This document shows positions 19,018 to 28,211 of a stretch of DNA of 64,000 nucleotides, piece after piece. Source of the DNA: Pseudobdellovibrionaceae bacterium. GTDB lineage: Bacteria > Bdellovibrionota > Bdellovibrionia > Bdellovibrionales > Bdellovibrionaceae. Location: the NCBI GenBank assembly GCA_016785955.1, contig JAEUWH010000047.1:1-64000 (forward strand). Direction: 5' to 3'. Numbering within the stretch: position 1 is the stretch's first letter; each line of letters opens with the position of its first letter. The position numbers and the translations under genes were made by a program. Below the pieces are notes generated by a model. That model worked only from the letters and a program-made list of their open reading frames with translations, ran no database searches and was not told where the DNA came from.

Positions 19018-20296
19018 GAAAAATTTAGATTCTTTGTTTAATGGTTTTTCGAAGCTGGATTATCAAGATCGCCTCGAGCGTTTGCGAGACGCTGGTTTAA
19101 TTGTCGAAGACGATATGGCTTTTCTTGCAGATGGTGGTGTGAAAGATATCGTTTTGAGTGAAAATTTTATTGAAAATGCGATTGGTTATTTTCAGTTGCC
19201 ATTAGGGGTGGCAACACATTTTCGTATCGATGGCGTCGATCGCTTCGTCCCGATGGCGGTCGAAGAAACTTCGATCATCGCTGCCGCTAGCAAAACGGCT
19301 AAATGGATCAAGGAAAATGGTGAAATTAAAACGAGTGTGATGGGAAGTGAAATCATCGGCCAAATTCAGTTGGCACGCGTGGGTGATTTTACGAAGTTTG
19401 AGAGTTTGATAGAAAGAAACAAATCTCACTTCATTGAAATGGCAAATCGTGAAGTCGTACCCTCTTTGGTGGCTCGTGGCGGGGGGGTCCGTAGTATTCA
19501 GGTTCGCAAGTTGGTTCGGCCCGATGGATTATTTATGGGTATCGTCCATGTATATATGGATCCTTGTGAGGCCATGGGAGCGAACTTAATTAACCAAGTG
19601 TGCGAGTTTTTGAAAAATCCCATTCAAGAACTTACGGGCGAGAAAGTGACGATGTGTATTCTTTCGAACTTGGTTGATTCGAAGGTGACGAATGCACACA
19701 TTAAAATCAAAGTCGATGCTGAGCTTGGTGAGAAAATAGAAGAGGCTAGTTTATTTGCAGAGCTAGATCCTTATCGAGCGGCAACGAACAATAAGGGAAT
19801 TTTGAACGGGATTGACCCCATCGTTATTGCGACAGGTAATGATTGGCGCGCTGTCGAGGCGGGGATGCACGCATATGTTGCGCGTACGGGACACTATACG
19901 TCGCTTTCTCGCTGGCGATATCAAGGTGGGTTGCTGCAAGGCCAGTTAAATTCGCCCATTATTATGGGAACGGTTGGGGGTGTGACACGTCTTCACCCTA
20001 CTTCGAAGTTAGCATTAAAAATTTTGAATGTAGAATCGTCAAATGATCTGAGTCGGGTGTGTGCCGCTGTAGGGTTGACTCAAAACTTGGGTGCTTTGCG
20101 TGCGCTGACCACCGTTGGTATCATCGAAGGTCACATGAAGTTGCACATTAAAAATCTTTCGATGGGGGCGGGTGCCACGGACTCTGAGATTCCGATTTTA
20201 CAAAAAAAATTAGAACAGATTTTGGTGATGAGAAAACGTATTACTCTTTCGAATGCCGTTGAGGCCTTAAGGGAAATACGCGCGCCTCAACAATAG
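19007..20296 (+). CDS. mvaA: Hydroxymethylglutaryl-CoA reductase, class II type
   Basis: The 429-residue protein matches class II HMG-CoA reductases: ENFIENAIGYFQLPLG (catalytic Glu and the substrate-binding loop), GNDWRAVEAGMHAYVARTG (catalytic Asp region), IMGTVGGVTRLHP, and HMKLHIKNLSMGAGA with the catalytic His. It interconverts HMG-CoA and mevalonate with NAD(P)H. Bacterial class II enzymes can be degradative or biosynthetic; the neighbouring mevalonate kinase, decarboxylase and isomerase genes argue for biosynthesis. It starts within the end of the isomerase gene and is followed by a GHMP kinase 10 bases later. Confidence 0.95.
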   Translation: MSDEKNLDSLFNGFSKLDYQDRLERLRDAGLIVEDDMAFLADGGVKDIVLSENFIENAIGYFQLPLGVATHFRIDGVDRFVPMAVEETSIIAAASKTAKWIKENGEIKTSVMGSEIIGQIQLARVGDFTKFESLIERNKSHFIEMANREVVPSLVARGGGVRSIQVRKLVRPDGLFMGIVHVYMDPCEAMGANLINQVCEFLKNPIQELTGEKVTMCILSNLVDSKVTNAHIKIKVDAELGEKIEEASLFAELDPYRAATNNKGILNGIDPIVIATGNDWRAVEAGMHAYVARTGHYTSLSRWRYQGGLLQGQLNSPIIMGTVGGVTRLHPTSKLALKILNVESSNDLSRVCAAVGLTQNLGALRALTTVGIIEGHMKLHIKNLSMGAGATDSEIPILQKKLEQILVMRKRITLSNAVEALREIRAPQQ

Positions 20297-20305
20297 AGAG
20301 TTGTC

Positions 20306-21226
20306 TTGAAATATCAAATACAAATTCCTGGTAAAACTTTTTGCTTTGGTGAATATGCGGCACTTGTCGGTGGTTCAGCATTATTGATAACGACTGAACC
20401 AGGGTTTGAAATTTCTTTTATGGAAACCGCAGAACGGCAAGTAAATCCTTTTCACCCGCGGTCCCCTGCGGGATATTTTTTTGAGCAGAATATAGATTTT
20501 TTTTCTCAATGGCGGCTGTTTTTTAAAGATAATTATAGTGGGCGTGGCGGGTTTGGCGCTAGCACCGCCCAATTCGCAGGTTTATCGCTTTTTAAACGCC
20601 ACATAGAAACACAGCTACCAGCAAATCAATTGCTGAAAGCTGTGTTTCAGGATTATCAACAGACGAACTTAAATCTTAATCCAGAGTTGCCCTCGATTCA
20701 GCAGCCCAGTGGCTATGATTTGCAGGCTCAGTGTCATGGTGGGGGATTGATTCTTGTGACTAAACATCAAAGAGAGTTGTGTTCTCAGGAAATGGATTGG
20801 CCATTTCCTGAGCATGGATTTATGATTGTGCCGACGGGTTTTAAAGTTGCGACCCATACTCATCTGGAGGCTCTTAAAGGCGATTTGTTACACGGATTAG
20901 TTGACGCATCAAAAGACCTGACCAGAGTTTGGAAAAATGCAAAGTATGGCTTGTTTCACGATGAGCTTGTGAAATGGCGTGGACATTTGACGTCGTTAAA
21001 CTTGGTGCATCCGCGAACCTTGGAGCTTGTCAGATTACTCAGTGAGTTTCCGGAAGTCAGCCTGGTAAAAGGATGTGGTGCTCTTGGTGCCGATATTTTG
21101 TTTCTTGTTTTTATGCATCGAGATCAAGAAAAAGTTCGCACGATTTTAAGTGAAATGCATTTGAATGAAGCGTACGATCGGCACGATTTATGGAAAAAAG
21201 AAATTCAGGTACAAGTAACGATATGA
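20306..21226 (+). CDS. GHMP-family kinase, probable phosphomevalonate kinase
   Basis: This 306-residue protein has GHMP kinase features: IPGKTFCFGEYAALVGG (N-terminal motif), a shortened glycine/serine nucleotide loop GRGGFGASTAQFAG (about residue 75) and a C-terminal KGCGALGADILFL motif. The operon already contains a mevalonate kinase and a decarboxylase, so phosphomevalonate kinase is the missing step. It is divergent and shorter than well-known phosphomevalonate kinases. The start is TTG. The stop overlaps the mvaD ATG by four bases (ATGA). The function is inferred mainly from operon logic. Confidence 0.72.
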   Translation: MKYQIQIPGKTFCFGEYAALVGGSALLITTEPGFEISFMETAERQVNPFHPRSPAGYFFEQNIDFFSQWRLFFKDNYSGRGGFGASTAQFAGLSLFKRHIETQLPANQLLKAVFQDYQQTNLNLNPELPSIQQPSGYDLQAQCHGGGLILVTKHQRELCSQEMDWPFPEHGFMIVPTGFKVATHTHLEALKGDLLHGLVDASKDLTRVWKNAKYGLFHDELVKWRGHLTSLNLVHPRTLELVRLLSEFPEVSLVKGCGALGADILFLVFMHRDQEKVRTILSEMHLNEAYDRHDLWKKEIQVQVTI

Positions 21227-22203
21227 ATTCACATATATATTCAGCACCATCTAATATTGCGATTATTAAGTATATGGGTAAGACCAGCACACAACAAAAC
21301 TTGCCCACTAACCCTTCGATTTCATATACGTTGGAGCACCTGCGATCCTTTGTTTCAATTGATGTGTCGGGTGAACCCGAAGACAGTTGGGAGCCTTTGA
21401 CTGGAACAGGGTTTTTACCCATTGAACTCAGTGAAAAGGGCAAACTGAAGTTTTTGAATCATTTAAAACGAATTAAAAAACTTTGGGGTGTGAATCAAAA
21501 TTTCCGTGTGCGCTCGGCAAATAACTTTCCATCGGACTGTGGAATAGCCAGTTCTAGCTCCAGTTTTGCGGCTTTGACTCTGGCTGCGGTTTCGACTTTT
21601 GAAAAGATGAATCCGGGTGCTCATGCGGCCGATTCGTTAGAAATGTCGAAAATCTCGCGTTTAGGTTCAGGATCTTCCTGTCGAAGTTTTTTTGCTCCTT
21701 GGGCTATTTGGAAAACTGACGGAGCCCAAGCCTGGCAGAGTTCATTTAAAAACATGGATCATAGTGTAATGTTACTTGATTCAAGTAAAAAAGAAGTTTC
21801 ATCCTCGGATGCTCACGTGCGCGTAGTATCAAGCCCCTTGTTTATAGAGCGTTTAAGGAATGTAAATAAGCGATTGTTAGAGCTTGAGATGGCTAATAAA
21901 AATGCAGATTGGAATACATTTGCGCGGTTAGCAGCCGATGAATTTGAAGAAATGCACCAATTGTTTGAAACCAGCAATCCGCCGTTTAGCTACCGTAGTG
22001 AAAAAACAAAGGATGTTTTAAAACATCTTCATGCTTTGAATCGCGAGTTAAATACCAGCGTGTTAATTACGATGGATGCTGGAAATAATATTCATATTAT
22101 GAGTCTTACAGAAAATCGTAAAGACATTGAATCAATAGAAAAGGCATTCCCATCTGCACGCTTTATTAATTCTTGGCAGATGGCCGGAGACAGACATGTC
22201 TGA
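21223..22203 (+). CDS. mvaD: Diphosphomevalonate decarboxylase
   Basis: From the ATG at 21223 the product is 326 residues. It matches the decarboxylase by APSNIAIIKYMGK at the N-terminus, NPSISYTL, the nucleotide loop SDCGIASSSSSFAAL and SRLGSGSSCRSFFAPWAIW (catalytic Arg/Ser region), and a late ITMDAGNNIHIM motif. It converts mevalonate 5-diphosphate to IPP with ATP. I prefer 21223 over the in-frame ATG at 21190 because the protein then begins just before the conserved APSNIAIIKY and the start overlaps the upstream stop (ATGA), typical of translational coupling. Confidence 0.92.
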   Translation: MNSHIYSAPSNIAIIKYMGKTSTQQNLPTNPSISYTLEHLRSFVSIDVSGEPEDSWEPLTGTGFLPIELSEKGKLKFLNHLKRIKKLWGVNQNFRVRSANNFPSDCGIASSSSSFAALTLAAVSTFEKMNPGAHAADSLEMSKISRLGSGSSCRSFFAPWAIWKTDGAQAWQSSFKNMDHSVMLLDSSKKEVSSSDAHVRVVSSPLFIERLRNVNKRLLELEMANKNADWNTFARLAADEFEEMHQLFETSNPPFSYRSEKTKDVLKHLHALNRELNTSVLITMDAGNNIHIMSLTENRKDIESIEKAFPSARFINSWQMAGDRHV

Positions 22204-23089
22204 TTTTAGCACCCGCACTTATGGAAAGTGGATTTTTTCTGGAGAGCATTCGGTTTTAAGGGGTGGGCCCGCATTGGTGTTCCCTCTTTTTAAAAAGAAA
22301 TTGGAGTTGCATTATACGCTTGGTCCTGGGGCCCTAGTGGTGGATGCGATTGGGGAAAATGCCTCGGATATTATGGATATGTTCCCTGGCGTGCTTGAAA
22401 AAGCGCTTGAAATATTGAACCGAAACGATGAAGTCATTACGGGGAGAATTAAGTTTACGAATGAGTTACCCTTAGGTTCTGGCATGGGCGCCAGTTCCAG
22501 TTTGTGTGTTGGATTTAGTCGATGGTTTCATTATTTGGGTTTTGTAAAATCAGACGAGATTTATGAGTTCGCACGACAGCTGGAAAATATTTTTCATGGT
22601 GAAAGCAGTGGGGTGGATATTGCCGTAGTTTTACATGAGAAGGCGTTGGTGTTTAAGCGGCCTAATCTTATAGAAACGTTGAATATAAAAAATAATTTTA
22701 AATTGTATTTAAGTCATACTGGACAAAAGGGGATTACGAAAGAGTGTGTAAACAAGGTCAATGCGTTTATTAAGGCCGATCCCATTATTGGATTAAAAAC
22801 AGATGAAAAAATGATTCAAACGACTAAAAATGCTATTCAGCTTTTTATGAATTCGTCGAACTCAAAGGATACGAACGAATTGATCGAAATTCTAAATTCA
22901 GGTTATGAATGCTTTAAAATATGGGGACTGACGGAAGGTGCCGTTGATGCGCATATTAATTTTCTAAAGTCTCAGGGGGCGTTAGCCGCTAAGCCTACTG
23001 GCAGTGGTGGTGGGGGCTACGTGCTGAGTCTTTGGCCGGATAGTATAAATAGAAATATTGGTTTTGAGGTCATCGAACTATTTGAATAA
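22196..23089 (+). CDS. mvk: Mevalonate kinase
   Basis: This 297-residue GHMP kinase has TYGKWIFSGEHSVLRGGPAL near the N-terminus, the glycine/serine loop ELPLGSGMGASSSL (about residues 96-109), FHGESSGVDIAV (substrate/catalytic Asp region) and a C-terminal KPTGSGGGGYVLSL. The GEHSV motif and loop are typical of mevalonate kinase, which phosphorylates mevalonate. It overlaps mvaD by 8 bases and is the last gene of the operon. Its 3' end overlaps the convergent AsmA-like gene by 12 bases. Assignment of mevalonate versus phosphomevalonate kinase between this gene and the one at 20306 rests on motif similarity. Confidence 0.85.
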   Translation: MSDFSTRTYGKWIFSGEHSVLRGGPALVFPLFKKKLELHYTLGPGALVVDAIGENASDIMDMFPGVLEKALEILNRNDEVITGRIKFTNELPLGSGMGASSSLCVGFSRWFHYLGFVKSDEIYEFARQLENIFHGESSGVDIAVVLHEKALVFKRPNLIETLNIKNNFKLYLSHTGQKGITKECVNKVNAFIKADPIIGLKTDEKMIQTTKNAIQLFMNSSNSKDTNELIEILNSGYECFKIWGLTEGAVDAHINFLKSQGALAAKPTGSGGGGYVLSLWPDSINRNIGFEVIELFE

Positions 23090-26041
23090 AGCGTCTAGTT
23101 TTTTAATCGCTTCATTTTCGATTTCTTTCTTTTTTTGTTCCATCGCATGTTCCACGTTTTTCTTTTGTTTGTCGACTTCCGTTTGAGCCTGTTGTTTTGC
23201 TTCAGCGATCTTTCGATCCACCGCTGCTTGTGCTTTGCTTTTCTGGTAGTTAATAAAGTTTTGAGTCATTTTTTCGAACGTGTTTCCGGCAAAACTCCAT
23301 TTCGGTTGTTTTAGATTTCCTTCGATCAAGATAGGGATTTCAACTTGGCCTTTGGCATTTTGATTGGCCGTTAGAAAGTCGCCTTTCGCTGGCAAATTCA
23401 CCAGGCGAAGCATACCTTCAATTTTGCTGTTTAAGTCAAATTGAACTATTCCATTCAGAAGAATTTCGTCTTGATTTCTGGCGATGATTTTGAAATTTGA
23501 CATTTTGATAGATGATTTTTGGATTTCAAATAGCGCTTCTGTTGAAGCGCTTAAATTACTGACGCCTGCCTGTGCCGGTACACCGATATCTTTGATCGCC
23601 GCAAATTTTTGTTTTACCTCGTCCACAATCTTTAACGTTTGGATCTCGGAAGTGGGAATGTTGAATCGACCACTGGCCACCAAATCCTTTTTAAAATTTA
23701 ATGTTCCGGGCATTTTAGTAGATCCCGTGACTTCAAAGTTGGCAACTCCGGTCAGCAGTTCCTTATATTCTGGCATCACAAAGGCAATCAATGGAGAAAA
23801 AGAAAGATTGGCAGAGCTTAGATTAAATTGGATCTTAGGGTCTTTCTCGGTCAGTGGGATCATGACGTCTTTAAATGCCATTTTTCCATTAAATATCGAG
23901 GCTATTTCGCCGTCCATTTTGAGACTGTTTTTTAGAAGATTGACATTGAGGCTGATGTTCTTGAACTGGGCAGAGTCTTTAAATGAAATGTTTTGTATAG
24001 AAATTTTTTGGTTCCAGCGCACAGATTTTATGAGTTCGGGATCAGAAATAAATGCCTCTGGAACTTTCAGTGGCTCTGGAGAGGCAATGGGCTCGGAGGC
24101 GGGTGTGTTCGTCAAGTGAAAGTTAAAAGGAAGATTTAGGGACGAAATTTTTGTGTCTATATTTGAATCAACGGACCATTTGGTTTTTGCAATATTATGT
24201 GGATCAAGTTTGCCGCGAACATGCACAGAGCCTTTGTTATTCATATCAGAGATTGTGTCGAACCATTGGTTTGCCGGCAGATATGTTTTCGCTCTTTTCC
24301 AATTCAAATTTTCCATTTCCAAAATTAGGTCAAACGAATCATCTTTGGCCAGGGGAGGGTATCCCTTCAGTGTAAAAGTAGATAAGAAGGTATTAAAGGC
24401 GAGTTTTTCAATATTGAGTTTGCCATCATGGGCACGTAGAGACCAATTGACCTTAAAAGGATCTGTATTTCCTTTACGTATTTGTTTTTCCTGAGTAACA
24501 ACGAGCGCTGTTAGATCGCTCTGTCCTGTGATGGCGCCTTTTAAGACTTGCAGTCGCTGAACCAACAAATTTCCCATAAATGTGAAAGATATTGGCCCTT
24601 CAACAGAAATCATGTCGTTTTTATATTTTAAAAAGTAATTTAGATTGCTTGCATTGACCTTTCTTACATCAACAGAAAGATAGCGGGGTTGATTCAGGAA
24701 ACCTTGTACTTGGGCGTCTATTTCGACATCACCGGAGATATCAAAACCTTTGTTATTAGGTAGAAAGTTTTTAAAATCTTGCAATTTGAATGGCTTGACT
24801 GTGACCGAAAGATCAGACGCTCGATCAAGACTTGCCATCCCTTTAGACGAGACATCCATGGTATGGAATAACAGCTTGAATTTTTCAATTGTTAAATCGC
24901 TGAGATAGGAAATTGTTCCAAAAGAGGTCAGTTGAACATTTTTGGGTTTCAAAAATATGTCTTTATATGCAATTTCACTTCCGTCCAAGGAGATCTTCCA
25001 TGAGGCCGTATTAATGGCCGGTATTTTATTTGAGTAGCTAAATGTTGAAGACACGTCGATAGCAATAGGACCAGTGGCTTTTAAATCCGGGGTGTTATAT
25101 TTTAGGTTTGAAAAAAAATTTTTAAGTCCAACAATTCCTTTTATTTGGATCTGTCCTAAATCGTGGATGTTTCCTCGGGCATGGGCTTCCATATTGAGCG
25201 TGCCTTTACTTTCGGTAAAAGGAAATTGCGTTTGATATTTTTTTAAAAATTCTACGGATTCAATTTTATCAACGGCGACTTGAAAAGTAGAATCAAAATC
25301 CAAATTCTTTAAGTTTACAAGTCCGTAAAATTTATTTTTTATATTGGCAATGTTTAATTCACTGGGAAGAATATTCGCCACTCCATTTTTCAGAGAAATT
25401 TTCGTGTTAACTGAAACGGGAATGTAGAGTTGACTAAGTGGTCCCAGATTTTTTTCGCTGAATAAATAGGAATTTAATGTAAAGGCCAGGGGTTGGTCTA
25501 AATTCTCAATTTTAATAAGAGTATTGTTCCCATACAATCGGAATGTCCCCGCGGGAATTTGGACAGTGTAATCAAATTTCCCGACTTGAATTGAAAAATC
25601 AAGCTCGTGAACACCAAAGGAGGTTTTTAAGTAATCTTTGAAATCACCGATGGGCTTACCTATGGGGGCTGCGGTTTGATTATTTACAGGAGCACTCGGG
25701 CTGGTGTCTCGATAGTTGACTTGAATATCATCAATATTCATTGTAAAGCGTATGGCTTTGGCATCCCAGCTCATTAGGAGGCTTTTCAAGTTCATATCAA
25801 TGTTTACGGTTTTTATTTGAGCTTGAAGCTCGTTCATCTTTTTGATGGTTATATTAGAGATTGAAATTTTCAGAGGGTCGAGTGAACGGATTTGCAACTG
25901 ATCGTAGTTAACTTCTATTTTTTGACGACTGTAGAGTTCGATTTGAATTTTTCGTTTGATCAAGCTGGGAGCCAGCGAATACGCGACTCCAGAAATAACA
26001 ACAAGTAGGATAAAAAACGGCAAAACCACACGTTTAAGCAT
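23078..26041 (-). CDS. AsmA-like (DUF748-type) envelope protein
   Basis: This 987-residue protein has one N-terminal membrane helix (about residues 5-25) followed by a long periplasmic region rich in alternating beta-strand patterns, as in the AsmA/TamB-like repeating beta-groove proteins. N-terminal phrases such as SLAPSLIKRKIQIEL and LQIRSLDPLKISISNITIKK fit DUF748/AsmA starts. The last about 65 residues form a Lys/Glu/Gln-rich coiled coil. Relatives bridge the periplasm and are implicated in lipid transport between membranes. It is transcribed away from the tryptophan dioxygenase cluster, 72 bases upstream. The family fit is good; the specific cargo is unknown. Confidence 0.75.
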   Translation of the reverse strand: MLKRVVLPFFILLVVISGVAYSLAPSLIKRKIQIELYSRQKIEVNYDQLQIRSLDPLKISISNITIKKMNELQAQIKTVNIDMNLKSLLMSWDAKAIRFTMNIDDIQVNYRDTSPSAPVNNQTAAPIGKPIGDFKDYLKTSFGVHELDFSIQVGKFDYTVQIPAGTFRLYGNNTLIKIENLDQPLAFTLNSYLFSEKNLGPLSQLYIPVSVNTKISLKNGVANILPSELNIANIKNKFYGLVNLKNLDFDSTFQVAVDKIESVEFLKKYQTQFPFTESKGTLNMEAHARGNIHDLGQIQIKGIVGLKNFFSNLKYNTPDLKATGPIAIDVSSTFSYSNKIPAINTASWKISLDGSEIAYKDIFLKPKNVQLTSFGTISYLSDLTIEKFKLLFHTMDVSSKGMASLDRASDLSVTVKPFKLQDFKNFLPNNKGFDISGDVEIDAQVQGFLNQPRYLSVDVRKVNASNLNYFLKYKNDMISVEGPISFTFMGNLLVQRLQVLKGAITGQSDLTALVVTQEKQIRKGNTDPFKVNWSLRAHDGKLNIEKLAFNTFLSTFTLKGYPPLAKDDSFDLILEMENLNWKRAKTYLPANQWFDTISDMNNKGSVHVRGKLDPHNIAKTKWSVDSNIDTKISSLNLPFNFHLTNTPASEPIASPEPLKVPEAFISDPELIKSVRWNQKISIQNISFKDSAQFKNISLNVNLLKNSLKMDGEIASIFNGKMAFKDVMIPLTEKDPKIQFNLSSANLSFSPLIAFVMPEYKELLTGVANFEVTGSTKMPGTLNFKKDLVASGRFNIPTSEIQTLKIVDEVKQKFAAIKDIGVPAQAGVSNLSASTEALFEIQKSSIKMSNFKIIARNQDEILLNGIVQFDLNSKIEGMLRLVNLPAKGDFLTANQNAKGQVEIPILIEGNLKQPKWSFAGNTFEKMTQNFINYQKSKAQAAVDRKIAEAKQQAQTEVDKQKKNVEHAMEQKKKEIENEAIKKLDALFK

Positions 26042-26074
26042 TTTCTCTATTCGGCTTTTTTTTTAAAATATAGA

Positions 26075-26098
26075 GTCAAGTTTAGCTAAAAACTTGAC
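26075..26098. repeat. Perfect inverted repeat between the dioxygenase and AsmA-like genes
   Basis: GTCAAGTTT (26075-26083) and AAACTTGAC (26090-26098) form a 9-bp stem with a 6-base loop in the 72-base gap. Neither strand has a clean T-run directly after it, so it is either a weak terminator for the upstream minus-strand genes or an operator-like palindrome before the AsmA-like gene. Confidence 0.5.
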
Positions 26099-26113
26099 GT
26101 TGGCCTGGTTGAG

Positions 26114-27166
26114 CTATGGGATTGCGTAAGGTGGCAGTTTACTTCGAGGAATCAGGAAAGAACTCATATTGAACAGATCATTATAAATTTTATGTTTTTC
26201 TGCGGTTTCTTTCAGGTAATCTGTTCCGCTGGATCCACCAGTGCCAATTTTTCGCCCCAACATTCGATGAGCCATTAGGGCGTGTCGATAGCGCCACGTA
26301 GTCAAGGCCTCGTCGATATCCATCAAAGCATTTAAAATGCTAAACGGTGTTTGCAGGACAGGTTCATCTCGGTACAAAGAAATAAACAAAGCGGCGTGAA
26401 ATGCTTTAAAATTTAGGCGAAAAACACCTTGTTCTTTGAGTTGATTATATTTTGTTTCATCAAAGACCGATTCGACCTGATCTAAAAAAGCTTGAATATT
26501 TTTAGAACTGCGTTCTTTGTCTGACTCGGTTAAACGAGGATTATTTTTAATTACATTCAGATCATCTTGATAAACATTCAGTAGTGCTTTCTTGTATTCC
26601 GAGCCAAAATCAAAATGTGATGTTTTTAAAAATGGCGTGCGGCTGAGCCAGTTTTCAAGACCATCATATAATGTAATTCCCTGCATAAGTTGCAACAACT
26701 CAGATTTTTGAGGTTCCCTTAGGTGATCATAGAATGGAGATTCGGTCAGTTTAATACGATTCTCAATTTTAAGACCCAAGAGAACTTCAATCATGCGAAA
26801 CTGGCCACTTTGAAAACCACTAGCTGGATAGAGATAGTCACGGAAATCAAGGAACTCGTGTGGGGTCATGGTTTCAAGAATGTCCAGAGGGCCGGTTAGG
26901 CTCTTGCAAATAGCATAAATACGGTCGATACGGTGAGCAATAGTACCCATGTCTCGTTCCGGTATAGACGGTTTATTGAATAGGGGGACGAGTGATTGAA
27001 TTTCTTTAAGAATTTGAAAAAACCAAATTTCATAGACTTGGTGAACGGAAATAAAAAGCCATTCTTCATGTGCGGGTTTGCCAAATGTCTCAGAACGACG
27101 TTTTTGGCTGTTGAGTAATTTATCTAAACCAAGATAATCATGATAGTGAATAGGCTCGTACTTCAT
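26114..27166 (-). CDS. kynA: Tryptophan 2,3-dioxygenase, long (animal-like) form
   Basis: The 350-residue protein matches tryptophan 2,3-dioxygenase along its length: HEEWLFISVHQVYEIWF (substrate-pocket His), LETMTPHEFLDFRDYL, PASGFQSGQFRMIE, TWRYRHALMAHRMLG (proximal heme His in RYRH), GTGGSSGTDYL, and the end LFNMSSFLIPR. It oxidises L-tryptophan to N-formylkynurenine using heme. It is longer than typical bacterial enzymes (about 280 residues), with the internal insertion and C-terminal LIPR tail also found in animal enzymes. I chose the ATG at 27166, which has AAAGGAA upstream; a TTG at 27187 would overlap the preceding gene. It is the last gene of a tight minus-strand set with a PLP enzyme and an arginase-fold hydrolase. 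Confidence 0.95.
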   Translation of the reverse strand: MKYEPIHYHDYLGLDKLLNSQKRRSETFGKPAHEEWLFISVHQVYEIWFFQILKEIQSLVPLFNKPSIPERDMGTIAHRIDRIYAICKSLTGPLDILETMTPHEFLDFRDYLYPASGFQSGQFRMIEVLLGLKIENRIKLTESPFYDHLREPQKSELLQLMQGITLYDGLENWLSRTPFLKTSHFDFGSEYKKALLNVYQDDLNVIKNNPRLTESDKERSSKNIQAFLDQVESVFDETKYNQLKEQGVFRLNFKAFHAALFISLYRDEPVLQTPFSILNALMDIDEALTTWRYRHALMAHRMLGRKIGTGGSSGTDYLKETAEKHKIYNDLFNMSSFLIPRSKLPPYAIP

Positions 27167-27170
27167 CGAA

Positions 27171-28211
27171 CTAATTTCCTTTCTCAAGTTTGGCGATCAA
27201 GTTTACAAATGATTGAATTTCTTCCTGTTGAGTGTCCCATGAAAACATGATTCGGCAAACAAATGTAGTTTCATCCCAGACATAAAAAAAACGCTCTTTT
27301 TTAAGCTCTTTGACCCACTCTTTAGGAAAGCGAACAAACACGGCGTTGCTTTCTACGGGGTATTCGGGTTTGAATCTGGTCTGCGACATTAAAGCATCTG
27401 CAAAATAGCGAGCGGATTTTAAACTGTTATTTGCTAGCAAGCGCCATAAATCATCGTTAAAATAAGCGTCGAACTGCGCGGCTAAGTAACGAGATTTCGA
27501 AGGCAGCTGTCCTAACTGCTTGCGTAGGTATTTAAAATCTCCGGCAATCGTCGTGTTGAAAAAAATGACCATCTCGGCGCCCATCAATCCATTTTTTGTG
27601 CCACCCAACGAAAGGACATCAATTCCAATTTTCGAAGTCAATGTGTCCATTGCAAGTTGCAGGCTGACGCAGGCATTTGCGAATCGTGAGCCATCAATAT
27701 GAACAAACAAATTTTCCGATTTTGCCCATTGGGTGATGGCTTTAAGTTCATCGAGAGTATAGCAGGTGCCCAGTTCTGTTGGTTGGGTCAACGAGATCGT
27801 TTTGACTTGAGAAAAATGCTGGTCGCCTCGTCGAATAAAATGTGATTTCAGAGTATCTAAAGTGATTTTGCCATTCGCAGAAGGAACAGGAATCAGTTTG
27901 AAGCCACCATGGATCTCTGGGCCTGCGCATTCGTCGACATTGATATGGGCGACATCTGAACATAAAACAGACTGATAACTTCGCGTGCAGGCTTTGAGCG
28001 CTAAAATATTTGCGGAGGTTCCGTTAAATACGAAGAAGGACTCCGTCTGGGTTTTAAAAATCTCGCGAACTTTTTTTTCTACACGTGCGGTTAAAGGATC
28101 CAGGCCATAACTATGGGCGTGGTTTACATTGGCCTCGATCAAAGATTGAATGACTTTGGGGTGTACACTGGCGTGGTTATCGCTGCCGAATCCTTTTTGC
28201 TCAAACTCCAT
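27171..28211 (-). CDS. Threonine aldolase-type PLP enzyme (beta-eliminating lyase family)
   Basis: The 346-residue fold-type I PLP enzyme belongs to the threonine aldolase/beta-eliminating lyase family: GFGSDNHASVHP at the start, VFNGTSANILALK, CAGPEIHGG (aromatic/His stacking on PLP), VHIDGSRFANA (Asp to the pyridine N) and LSLGGTKNGLMGAE with the PLP lysine. L-threonine aldolase cleaves Thr or allo-Thr to glycine and acetaldehyde. Its neighbours are unusual: it overlaps the arginase-fold gene by 11 bases and lies 4 bases before tryptophan dioxygenase. A role on a tryptophan-derived amino acid is therefore conceivable, but the sequence itself says aldolase. Confidence 0.85.
   Translation of the reverse strand: MEFEQKGFGSDNHASVHPKVIQSLIEANVNHAHSYGLDPLTARVEKKVREIFKTQTESFFVFNGTSANILALKACTRSYQSVLCSDVAHINVDECAGPEIHGGFKLIPVPSANGKITLDTLKSHFIRRGDQHFSQVKTISLTQPTELGTCYTLDELKAITQWAKSENLFVHIDGSRFANACVSLQLAMDTLTSKIGIDVLSLGGTKNGLMGAEMVIFFNTTIAGDFKYLRKQLGQLPSKSRYLAAQFDAYFNDDLWRLLANNSLKSARYFADALMSQTRFKPEYPVESNAVFVRFPKEWVKELKKERFFYVWDETTFVCRIMFSWDTQQEEIQSFVNLIAKLEKGN

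Noticed and set aside
23484-24119. 211-residue plus-strand open frame
   Set aside because: It lies wholly inside the AsmA-like gene on the other strand and shows no ribosome binding site or domain.
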